Assembly (NCBI GenBank): GCA_001599355.1
Contig: BCGQ01000004.1
Span: 131,249-195,248 of the forward strand
Direction of reading: 5' to 3'
Length of the DNA stretch: 64,000 nt
Origin: Nakazawaea peltata
Lineage: Eukaryota > Ascomycota > Pichiomycetes > Alaninales > Pachysolenaceae
In this document: positions 19,270 to 28,800 of the stretch, in pieces
Position numbering within the stretch: the first letter of the stretch is position 1
Layout: each line of letters opens with the position of its first letter
The notes under the pieces: generated by a model
Seen by the model: the letters and a program-made list of their open reading frames with translations, nothing else
Databases searched by the model: none
What the model was told of the DNA's origin: nothing
Made by a program: the position numbers and the translations under genes

Positions 19270-19693
19270 ATGGCTTCTATTCAGAACTTAAAGAGCTTTG
19301 GTAAGTATATTATATCGGCGGCTATCCACCACCTTCAACGGCTGCCTTCAGCCGCTACCTTCCACTTTACTCCCTCATTACTAACATCCACTAGACCCAT
19401 TCGCCGACACTGGGGACGACGATACTCAACCAACTAACTACATCCATATTCGTATTCAACAAAGAAATGGTAGAAAGACTTTGACCACCGTTCAAGGTGT
19501 TCCAGAAGAGTACGATCTCAAGAGAGTCTTGAAGCTGTTAAAGAAGGATTTTGCATGCAACGGTAACATCGTCAAAGATGAGGAGCTGGGTGATGTTATC
19601 CAATTACAAGGTGACCAAAGATTGAAGGTCAGTGAATTCTTGACCTCCCAGTTAGGTTTACAAAAGAAGAACATCAAGATCCACGGTTTCTAA
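19270..19693 (+). CDS. SUI1: Sui1/eIF1, translation start-site selection factor (2 exons)
   Basis: Exon 1 is 19270-19300 (10 codons plus one base) and exon 2 is 19395-19693, giving 109 residues. The product starts MASIQNLKSFDPFADTGDD and continues IHIRIQQRNGRKTLTTVQGV to the terminal KKNIKIHGF, nearly identical to yeast eIF1. eIF1 in the 43S complex enforces AUG selection (family knowledge). The start and the first ten codons lie in a separate exon, so exon 2 alone would appear to begin internally at an ATG at 19481. SUI1 next to SLA2 and CWC25 is ancestral MAT-flanking synteny. Confidence 0.96.
19301..19394 (+). other. SUI1 intron (94 bp)
   Basis: GTAAGT donor after the 31-base exon 1, TTACTAAC branch site at about 19377-19384 and a CACTAG acceptor. 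Splicing restores the conserved LKSFDPFADTGDD. Confidence 0.93.
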
Positions 19694-20465
19694 ATGTTCA
19701 ACTTCTTTATTGTTCCGCTAGGTTTGTTTTATGTTTTTGGTCGCTTTCTATAGGTGTATAGAAACTTTATAAATATGAACTTTGAGATAATGTAGGTGAT
19801 ATTATGATGAGATCTTAAGAGATTATGATGAGATCAATATCTAGGTCAATATTGGGTCAGTATCTTGGTCAATATCAAGATCAGTATCTAGATTAATATC
19901 CAGATCAATATGGATGTAGATGCTCTTATCAAATAGAGCGACTTAAATTATATATAATATTAGATTTAAATAACTAGAAATGTATTCAGAATCTTCTACT
20001 CGACTATTAATTTTCTTCAACTGTTTTCGCTAACTCTCCCTCCTTCCTCCATGTCGTTTATCTACTTGCCTTTGGGCCCCTCCACTCATCTCTCATGTCA
20101 CTCGTTGTCCCGCCTCACGCGCCGCCAAATACTCCTGCGCAGGCAGATTTAGGCGGAGGATGGGAGGGGGAATAAAGAGAGCGATGATTGTAGAAGAGAG
20201 GGTTGGGAAGACAATAGAGGAATTTCAGTTCTCTTTTCTGTAATCTCTCCTTAGTTATCCTGTGATATCGAGTTCTCTCTATGATCTCCATGTCCTTTTT
20301 TGTAATTTCTTCGTCCTATCAATATCCCCATTACTCAACTCACACCCTACTCCTCCTAACCCCCTTCCTTTTCATTTTATGCTCCGCTCACTATTAAAGA
20401 TAAAATTTTTTACTATATAAATAATATTTATATAAGCACATCTATTAAACCAATACATTACAACG
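19694..20465. repeat. SUI1-CWC25 intergenic region with degenerate GATCAATATC repeats
   Basis: About 19803-19917 consists of imperfect 12-18-bp repeats around AGATCAATATC / AGGTCAATATT / AGATCAGTATC. The rest is CT- and AT-rich promoter-like DNA. No gene is seen. Confidence 0.6.
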
Positions 20466-21116
20466 ATGGCGCCAGGTGATTTGAATCTCAAAAAGTCATG
20501 GTATCCAAAGCTCATGAAGAACCAGGCGAAAGTCTGGGAAATGGAGCAGAACGCCTTGAAAGAACATAAGTTAATCCAAGAAAGACAACTGGAGTTTGTA
20601 AAGGAGAGGCAAAGGCAAGAGTTGATCGATTTGCAAACCAAGAATAATCCCGAGTTACTGAAGCAACAGAAACTCAAACCCAAATTAGATTGGATGTATT
20701 CAGACGCAGCTGCGGGAAAAAAAGAAGAACAAGACAGTGAGGATTTCTTATTGGGGAAGAAGAGAATAAGACTGAGCAAAGTAGAAAATGGTAGTAATAG
20801 CGGGGATGGTAACGGTGAGTCCAGACAACGTATACGTCATTCTAGTCTGGATCGTATGGCTCGTGTTCTTGGATCTGCAAGTTCATCGCAATCACCAACC
20901 TCCATCAAAGATCTTTCATCACTTGATCCTATGCTGAAATTTCTGCTGCAGAAACTGCTGTTAGCTAAGAAGAAAGAAATGAGTAAATACCGCAGTAGAG
21001 AGAGCAGTGTGATAGGAAGAAGAGAGAACTCAGATCATAACAGAAACCGTGAAAGGTCACATCAACGTGATTGGCGTCCTTCTACACTGTCAAGGGATAG
21101 ATCTCCACGAAGATAA
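20466..21116 (+). CDS. CWC25: Cwc25, spliceosome step-1 factor
   Basis: 216 residues. The conserved N-terminal Cir_N region is clear: DLNLKKSWYPKLMKNQAKVWEMEQ, ALKEHKLIQERQLEF and the KPKLDWMYSDAAAG motif (family 'LDWMY'). The C-terminus is Arg/Ser-rich (HNRNRERSHQRDWRPSTL, SRDRSPRR). Cwc25 joins the Prp2-remodelled spliceosome for the first transesterification (family knowledge). It is slightly longer than S. cerevisiae Cwc25 (179). It sits next to SUI1 as in other yeasts with the ancestral MAT neighbourhood. Confidence 0.93.
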   Translation: MAPGDLNLKKSWYPKLMKNQAKVWEMEQNALKEHKLIQERQLEFVKERQRQELIDLQTKNNPELLKQQKLKPKLDWMYSDAAAGKKEEQDSEDFLLGKKRIRLSKVENGSNSGDGNGESRQRIRHSSLDRMARVLGSASSSQSPTSIKDLSSLDPMLKFLLQKLLLAKKKEMSKYRSRESSVIGRRENSDHNRNRERSHQRDWRPSTLSRDRSPRR

Positions 21117-21402
21117 GCTGTCTTCACTGCATAACTTAATATCGTACACTCCATAGCGTACCCTCCATAGCATACCCTCAATAGCATAGCTTTCATAGCA
21201 TTATATTATATCCAGTATTCGTAAATAGCTCATCTCATCGCTTAGTATTCGTATTTTGCTAAAAACGCCATCCGTCAAATCCGAAGCCCCAGTTACCAAA
21301 TCCAGTAATATGTCTCAAACCCAAATTCATTTCAGATTAAGGTCCATTTCAGTTAGTAATTGAAAGTGATAACAACGGTAAAGAGCTGAATTCAAGGATA
21401 AA
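21117..21402. promoter_or_regulatory. NVJ2 upstream region
   Basis: 286 bp with several short repeats of 'ccatagcgtaccct/ccatagcataccct' at about 21150-21200. No gene is seen. Confidence 0.35.
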
Positions 21403-24372
21403 ATGCATTCATTGATCCGTTATTTCATAGTTTACGTAGTAGGAGGTGTCACCTTTGTGCCATTGGTTCTTTTGGCCCTGTTGGCATTCCTCTACTATAG
21501 AGCTCCCATAGTGGAACAATCAAGTGCCACTGAGAAGAAGAAACAAGGTGAGGAATTGGATAGAAAAGCCTCCTCAGAGAAAGTATCTGAATTGGATCTG
21601 TATTTCCTGTCGCATCCAGAAGAGCGTGAATGGGAAAAAGATAACTACGATGATTTCAAGCTGGGAGAATTCGAAGATAAAATGGCCAGCGGGGTTGATC
21701 TGTATGCTAAAGGTTGGTTAACTGTGACTACAGAATACTATCAATTGTCTCAATACCATGGATCAGGGTCAGGCAGCACGGCGGGAACGGGCTCGGGACC
21801 TTCCGCAGCTCCCGGTCACGTGAATGTCAATACTAATGCTACGGAGCCTCCTCCAACTTCAGGAAATTCACCTAATATCTCAAATGCTGGGGCCGCACTT
21901 CTCAAATTGATGAAATCCGGTGGCTCAGGAGGAGACGATTCAGAGGCTGATGGTGATACCCTGGGTTCTCCTTCGGCTGATAATGACTCCAAAAAGGCTA
22001 GTACTGTTCGTAAGAAGAACAGATATTTTGCTGTCCTCAAGCATGGAAATTTATTCCTATACAAAGATGATTCATGTATGAACGTTCAGCATGTTATTGT
22101 TCTTAATAATTCTGTAGTTTGTATGTGGCCAAGAAATCTTCGCGAGGGTGAGTTATTTAGTAAACTGCTGCTGATTTGTATCTTGAAGAGAGATAATAAG
22201 ACCACCGGTGAAGTGTTGAATATTCTTTCGAGTTCCGAGGCTAATGCCAAGGGAGACGTTTCTTCCGATTCAGCAACGTTCAATTCGACTTCTGGGGACC
22301 GTTTTTACATATATTCTGATTATAATCACGAAAAAGAGGACTGGTATTTCCATTTACTCAGACTGACAAAGAGATCTGATTACTTCCTGCGTCATACTGA
22401 TGACGACTTACTTGAACCCTCGATCATGGCTCGTACCCAGTTCTTCAAAACTAAGCATATCGTAGATTTGATCCAGACTTTACACTCCTCAGAAGGTCAA
22501 ATGACTACAAAATGGTTAAATGCCGTCATGGGTAGGGTATTTCTTGCCTTGAGAGATACTCAGAAGTTTGATGATTTGATCAAACTGAAAGTAGAGAAGA
22601 AATTGTTGAAAATTAAACGTCCTGGGTTCCTTGACTCGTTCCAAATTCAGGAAATTAACGTTGGTGATTCTGCTCCCTTTGTAACTTTCCCACAACTCAC
22701 CAAGATTTCACCTGAAGGAGCTTTAGAGATGGAGCTCAATTTGCTGTATCATGGTGGTCTTTCAATTCAGGTGAGTACCAAACTGAATATCAACTTTGGG
22801 TCACGTTTTAAGCCCAGGGAAGTAAATTTGATCTTAAAATTAAAATTAGTAAAGTTAAATGGGCGTCTTTTGGTGAAGATAAAGCCTCCTCCATCCAATA
22901 GAATTTGGTATGGATTTGTTACGATGCCTGATATTGATTTGGACATCGAGCCTGTAGTTTCTACTCGTCAATTGACCTATAATGTGGTCACTAAGATGAT
23001 TCTGTCCAAATTTAAGGAGCTGATCAGAGATAGTCTTGTTGTTCCTTACATGGATGAGTTTCCATTTTTTGATACTGCTGACGAGATTTTCAGAGGTGGT
23101 ATTTGGGATAAGGGACTGCGTCCTGAGAGCAGAAAAACGGAAGGAGGTACTACTTCTCCAGCTCTGTCCACACCATCAGCAGCTCTGCTCCTGGCTCTGA
23201 CTCTGCTGCATCTGCAAGCCGATATTTCTGACTCTCTGTCGACTAAATCTTCTCTGTCATCTGTTCGTCCTAAAAAAGCTGATACTTTCCCATTGAACTC
23301 TGAACATCCACTGCCTCCAAAGCAGTCAAATACTTTCGCTAGTTCTGTTTCTGAGAAGGTGTCTGCCACCTTGGGTTCGTTGTCTCCTGAGAAAAAGTCG
23401 AAGAATGGGGTGCTCAATCCAGAGACTGTCTCCATGAGATCTGAATCTTCTGGAGCTACTGCTGTTGTTCAGGGAAACGGAACTGGAACTGGAATCAGCT
23501 CGACTGTCAATTCTGATGTAGTCTCAGAATCTACCCTGCCCCAACCTCCTAGCAGAACAATGACTACCGATTCTAATTCAACCTCAGATTCCACAATGTC
23601 TGCCAAACTGATTCCAAAACAGGTGAAGAACATTTTCAGTTCAAAACATGAATCCTCTGACTCAGAAGATAAACTGAATATTTCCTCTTCCATCAAAAAA
23701 ATCGGTAAGTGGTACAACAAACAAAGAGAAAGCAGATTCATGGATAAAGATGAGTATAGTCCTCCAGAAATGATTAAATTCCGTAAACATAAACTGCTGG
23801 ACACACTGGACGACTCACTTACTTCTCCTGATACTTCTCAACTAGTAGACACAGGTGATGAACTGAACCAGAGTAGAACTCTTGATCCAGTCGCCCTGGA
23901 TCTTCAAGAAATTGGTGTTGCAACAGCAGCTGCGGCAGCTGCAACTACCGCTTCAACATCTCCAGCTTCTCCAGAGCGTGCTGATATGTTCAAAAGAAAT
24001 GTTAGAAGAGTATCAAACCTGAGTTTTGGAAGTGTTGAATCGAGACATCATCGTAAACCACCTCCAGATTATGCTCTGCCGCTGACTCTGCTGGTTAAAC
24101 TGACTCCTCCTAAATTGCCTCCACGTGAATCAACACCTACTGAGAACACCACATCTCTGGATATAGCTGCTGCTGCAAGCTCCCCTGCCGATGCCACTGG
24201 GACTACCAGCCCAACTACCTTCAAACCATCTCTTCCTCCTCGCTCCAATACTGCAGAGACAGAAAACTTTATAACGAAACAGCCTCTGGCGGCTAAGATT
24301 AATGATTCTCCGCAGATTATTCAACATCGCAAATCGAAATCGAGTATCAATAGAGTTGATTATGCAGAATAA
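21403..24372 (+). CDS. NVJ2: Nvj2-like lipid-transfer protein (TM-PH-SMP)
   Basis: 989 residues. There is an N-terminal membrane anchor at about 10-32 (IVYVVGGVTFVPLVLLALLAF). A split PH-like domain at about 100-325 starts KGWLTVT and resumes RKKNRYFAVLKHGNLFLYKDD after a Gly/Ser insert. An SMP domain spans about 343-560 (QTLHSSEGQMTTKWLNAVMG; GDSAPFVTFPQLTKISPEGALEMELNLLYHGG; GFVTMPDIDLDIEPVVSTRQL). A long Ser/Thr/Pro-rich tail follows. SMP proteins carry glycerolipids at membrane contacts; Nvj2 acts at the nucleus-vacuole junction and ER-Golgi contacts (family knowledge). The tail is longer than in S. cerevisiae (770 residues) and rich in CTG codons, so its 'Leu' runs are Ala-rich under the inferred code. 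Confidence 0.9.
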   Translation: MHSLIRYFIVYVVGGVTFVPLVLLALLAFLYYRAPIVEQSSATEKKKQGEELDRKASSEKVSELDLYFLSHPEEREWEKDNYDDFKLGEFEDKMASGVDLYAKGWLTVTTEYYQLSQYHGSGSGSTAGTGSGPSAAPGHVNVNTNATEPPPTSGNSPNISNAGAALLKLMKSGGSGGDDSEADGDTLGSPSADNDSKKASTVRKKNRYFAVLKHGNLFLYKDDSCMNVQHVIVLNNSVVCMWPRNLREGELFSKLLLICILKRDNKTTGEVLNILSSSEANAKGDVSSDSATFNSTSGDRFYIYSDYNHEKEDWYFHLLRLTKRSDYFLRHTDDDLLEPSIMARTQFFKTKHIVDLIQTLHSSEGQMTTKWLNAVMGRVFLALRDTQKFDDLIKLKVEKKLLKIKRPGFLDSFQIQEINVGDSAPFVTFPQLTKISPEGALEMELNLLYHGGLSIQVSTKLNINFGSRFKPREVNLILKLKLVKLNGRLLVKIKPPPSNRIWYGFVTMPDIDLDIEPVVSTRQLTYNVVTKMILSKFKELIRDSLVVPYMDEFPFFDTADEIFRGGIWDKGLRPESRKTEGGTTSPALSTPSAALLLALTLLHLQADISDSLSTKSSLSSVRPKKADTFPLNSEHPLPPKQSNTFASSVSEKVSATLGSLSPEKKSKNGVLNPETVSMRSESSGATAVVQGNGTGTGISSTVNSDVVSESTLPQPPSRTMTTDSNSTSDSTMSAKLIPKQVKNIFSSKHESSDSEDKLNISSSIKKIGKWYNKQRESRFMDKDEYSPPEMIKFRKHKLLDTLDDSLTSPDTSQLVDTGDELNQSRTLDPVALDLQEIGVATAAAAAATTASTSPASPERADMFKRNVRRVSNLSFGSVESRHHRKPPPDYALPLTLLVKLTPPKLPPRESTPTENTTSLDIAAAASSPADATGTTSPTTFKPSLPPRSNTAETENFITKQPLAAKINDSPQIIQHRKSKSSINRVDYAE

Positions 24373-24870
24373 GGCCCAAAATCCATTTACTACCAATGTA
24401 TAAAATAAATGAATGTTAATTAACACAAAACCGATCTAGGATATTCTGCTGAAATGATAAGATCTGAGGGAACAATAGTTCCTGCATATAAATATTTAGA
24501 GTATACATTATTCATTGTCTGGTCTGTATACTGACTGATCAGATCAGATCAGATAAGATCGATCTGCATTATAAAATTTTGATCTGTAAAATTTTCCTCC
24601 TCATTATCTGCTTAAAATTACCCCTAATTTTGGGGGTAATTAAAAAAAAAAAAACTAATTTAGGGGTAAAATAATATCCCTCTTTTAATGTAGGGAAAAT
24701 CTCCCCAGATCCCTATGGTTTTTTAATGGGTTTTCTGTTAGGAATTTAAGATTTAGTTCACATTACAGACCATTTTAGAAGATCTGGGGCAAACGATATA
24801 AAAGAAGGGCGTACCCCCCCTGTCTCAAGCTGAGTCTCAAGTATCAAATTACAATATTATAAAAATCCCA
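24373..24870. promoter_or_regulatory. Intergenic region with inverted repeat and STRE-like CCCCT/AGGGG
   Basis: AATTACCCC (24616-24624) and GGGGTAATT (24633-24641) form a perfect 9-bp inverted repeat, followed by an A12 run and a further TTAGGGGTAAAAT. These contain CCCCT/AGGGG stress elements in both orientations, 200-260 bp upstream of the next gene. A GATCAGATCAGATCAGATAAGATC cluster lies at about 24537-24562. No gene is seen. Confidence 0.5.
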
Positions 24871-25764
24871 ATGAGTGCTACTCCTTATAATACTCCTTAT
24901 AATACTCCTGCATCTTCACCTATGGACTCGCCTATATTAGTCTACGAGTCTGACTCTAGTTCCCCTTCCCCAATATTCTCTCCCCAGGGGTCCATCTCTA
25001 ATGAGTCGGTGCGCTCTTCGTGTGGAGCAGATATTGAAAATTTAAATGTAAGTGAACACGATTCAGATGAATCGCAGTTCTCAGACTGGGAAGAAAGATT
25101 CGGATTCATTGGTGGAGTACAACCAGTAATAGATAGAACTTGGACTCCACCTAGCACTGAATTGTCAACAAGTCTCCGTGTCTCACTTGAGAGATGGGGT
25201 AGACAATATCGAATCGACAAAGAGATCATGGCTCATAGAGAGTTTTCCGTGTCTCAAACCATGAATGATCTTCGTCAGCTCTATATAAATGCTGACTGGA
25301 AATTATCAAGAAACAACACTTATGCTTATGGAGATCCCATCGAGGTGATTGTTGGAATGGAGACGAGGCTTCATTGTGCATTTTGCCATGGCCCCCACCT
25401 CCATCCGGTGCACGAATCGGCAAGTAGCGAGATCCGTGCTCTCTTGAATAGTTTCGGATCAGTAGAGGAGTACCAAAGGCATGTAAGACATAACCATGGA
25501 GTCAACCTAATAACTGGAGAGGTGGTCGACAGTCCTATTTATGTCACGGGAGAGTTCTATGATTCAGAGACTGGACTGCCATCTCGATTCGAGGCCTTCC
25601 GGTGTCCAATTGACAGATGTCAGCACCTGGTTTATAGACCAGAGAATTGCAACTTACTGTTCGATTATCAGGCATACTTTAAACACTGCTGTGAACCTCA
25701 TTATAACCGTAACAGTTCACTGTTCAGACGTCATAATACGCCTTTGTTTCGTCGTAGACATTAG
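24871..25764 (+). CDS. Ser/Pro-rich protein with Rua1-C-like Cys/His region
   Basis: 297 residues. The first 70 are Ser/Pro/Asp-rich with a repeated YNTPYNTP start. The C-terminal half (about 165-290) carries Cys/His spacings of zinc-binding type: CAFCHGPHLHPVH, then a 'YQRHVRHNHGVNLITGEVV' segment, then CPIDRCQHLV and YFKHCCEPHY. This C-x2-C / H-x4-H / C-x4-C / H-C order resembles the fungal 'transcription regulator Rua1 C-terminal' domain, in which a loop 'WYHLxxxHGIxSxTG' links two metal sites. A regulatory role is therefore plausible but not shown. The promoter has stress-element-like motifs. The 88-bp 3' gap to the MEC1 end shows convergent genes. Confidence 0.6.
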   Translation: MSATPYNTPYNTPASSPMDSPILVYESDSSSPSPIFSPQGSISNESVRSSCGADIENLNVSEHDSDESQFSDWEERFGFIGGVQPVIDRTWTPPSTELSTSLRVSLERWGRQYRIDKEIMAHREFSVSQTMNDLRQLYINADWKLSRNNTYAYGDPIEVIVGMETRLHCAFCHGPHLHPVHESASSEIRALLNSFGSVEEYQRHVRHNHGVNLITGEVVDSPIYVTGEFYDSETGLPSRFEAFRCPIDRCQHLVYRPENCNLLFDYQAYFKHCCEPHYNRNSSLFRRHNTPLFRRRH

Positions 25765-25852
25765 ATACTTAATGGACTTCTCTTATTATTTTGAATTTCC
25801 GTAGTAGTACTATACCTTTACTTATCTACAATCTCTTAAACATTCATATATA

Positions 25853-28800
25853 TTACAAGAAACTCATCCATCCAATATACATTTGCAGCAAATTCTCAAC
25901 CGACGTGGCCTGAGCTATTAACAGATCCACATTAGCAGGAACACTCAAAGATAAACTAGTATCTGATTCGATACCTCTAATCTTCTTCTTGATATGATTT
26001 AAAATCAGTTCCGGAGTGTAATTTCCATCTTTACGGTGACGCCGTTTGGAGGTCGACCAATCTAAAATCGGATCATATAAGAAACTCTCTAAAATGTTCA
26101 TTAAGACGGTCTCATTATTACGGATCAAAGCCATAGTGACCTCACATGCTTTACGGAACACACCTTCAACACCAGAAATTCCAAACAGATCCACCATATT
26201 GGCTGTCAATCTGAATGGAACCCTCTCGGGAACAGCCAAAGTAAGACCTTTGTCAAAAAGACAGTCAAAATCAACATGTAAGACCCCTCCACTACGTTCC
26301 ATCATTAATATATTGTCCATATGTCTATCTCCCAAACCCAAGATATGTCCTACAATTGACATGACCAGAGATGAACGTGTGAAAGTATTACGAGCAACGT
26401 ACCAGGATTTAGGATCTGGGAACTCCTCAAGGAACCATAATCGGAACACAGGCGGATATTTTTCACGGATCTTTGTGAATCCTTCAATCTTTTGGTCGAC
26501 GCTCTTGTCATCTGCTAACTTCTTTTTACAATATCCGAAATCTATTGGATTTCCCGTGGTTACGAGATAATTTAAAATGATATCTCTGATGGTCCGGCAA
26601 CGATCAACCCACTCAATAATACCATACGTCTCGTTCAAAGGAACTACGGCATAAGTGGAGATCTGAAGATTACGTAACTCACTGGCATCATCCTTGTGCA
26701 ACAATTTATCGATCATAGTGGTTACCTCCATTAATTTGGCATCCTTTCTCAAGTCATCATGTGGTTTACATAAGATTTTATAGATCCCACCATCACTACC
26801 TTTGATGGTCAAACGACGAGGCTTTTGCATCGAAGTCAAGATCTTAACCCGATCATCAATTTTATATATGGTAATTCTAGATCCAATCGGGTATGAAGTG
26901 AATCGTTTAGAGACCATTGATTGGTCGAAGTTAGAGGCCAATTTGATCTCGAAATTCTCTCTCAAAGGAACTACTAAACTATCACAAGGAGTCACCAGAT
27001 GATCGAATCCGAAATCATCTTTAAGGTTGAGATCGGTTGATTTCTTGTGAACCTCAGTCATACATACATTAAGAAGAGAATCAAACACTACAAGAGCCTT
27101 CTGAAGCACAATCTTAGAATCCAGATCAAACCCAGAAACAAGTTTAAGAATATGTCCTCCCATTTGCAGTCTCAGCTTATTAACCGATTTAGATTGCAGC
27201 ATAACACTCCATAACAGTTGCTGTGGATACTCATGAGTGATCTGGGCAATGATATCGAGGAGCATTTGCTGGATTTCAGCTCGAGGATGTACCATTCTAC
27301 TCGTCAACTGCGAGAATACTGAATACCAGTATACTTTAGGTGTGGCCGCAAAAACTTCTTTCACACATTGTCTCATCTGTTCGTAATTCTTCTTACGACG
27401 TGATAACACACTGCTAGATTTATAAGCAGCCGGAGTCTCGGTATAAGTGGCCGAGAAATCCAACCAAATTGTTATCACTTTACTCAATACTTCAAGCACA
27501 TGAGTATCACCAGTTTTGACCAGTCGTAAATAATTGAATACTAATCCCTTCTCGTAATCTCCATAGTAATCTTTCTCTGTTTGAATATCATCATTCCGAC
27601 GCTGTAAAGTCGTCTCTAAGATCTTGTTATAGTACTTTCCAAGGGCATAATACGGTTTATCCCATTTAGGGTCAAGTTTCTGAGCCGTGATATACTCCTC
27701 AATAATCTGTTCTGAGCTACCAGAGTCCGACAGATCAAGCCATTCAGTATAAATCAATTGGATATTCAGCAGCGAATGATTGGTCAGAACTCCACTTGTA
27801 TTATTTGATGCTCGAAGCTCACTAATCAGCTTTAAAGCTCTTCCATGATCATCTTGCGCCCACAAAAGTTGCAGGTACTCCAAATCGACTTCACGATGAG
27901 AATCCAGAAGAACTAAAGCATTCATAATCAGTTTCCTGGATAAATCGAGTCTTGAATGTTCTCTCAGAGTCTCTGCTAATTTCAACCAGACGCTTCCAAT
28001 GTCAGATTTAGTGAACAGTTGAGGATGCAAATCGGTGACTACTCTTCTCATCATCAAGATCTGCCATTTGGACCTGAAATCACGAGCTGTATTGGCGAGT
28101 CGAAGATTCAAAGTGTCCACAGTGTGACGGAATCGAGTCTCATTTGAGTCGTCGATCTGTACCAAAAGCTTCAGCTCTGCAAGCCAATGCAACTGACTCA
28201 TTATGTCCCTCGATTTAGAAACCGAGATCTGTCGAGTCATAGCAAGTGAGTCTGACAGTAACCGGATAGCATTATCGATATGATTGACAGCTGTCGAGTG
28301 TTGGGAGCTCAGTAAGTTCACAAGTGCTTTAGCCACATGATAATTGATAAGTAGTTTGTGATCATTAACAAGAGGCAGAGACTCAAAAGTGTAGATCCAA
28401 TGCTTGATGGAGGTGAGGTCTCCACTGAAGATGGAGGAGTTTAAACCTAGATCTAGCCATTCAGTTGGGATGGCTGGGGGTTGGACTAAACTCAGGGCCA
28501 CGGCCAGACTCAGACTCAGACCCAGACCTTGACCCAGAACTCGCTCAAGTCTACTTAAACAACTCTCATGTAAATGATGCTCATTCAAACTTCTCAACAA
28601 ATTTGTCGTATTCTCATGGTCATCAACCTCAAATTTACTCAACAGCTCATAACAATCTTGCAGTGTCTTCCAATCTTCACTATGTTGGAACTGCAATATC
28701 TTATCTTGTAAACTCTGAGTTGAGAAGTTCTTAAGTAAACCATCAAGTGAATCTAAGTCATCAATCTCAACATACATCGATTGAATTGTATTAAAGAATT

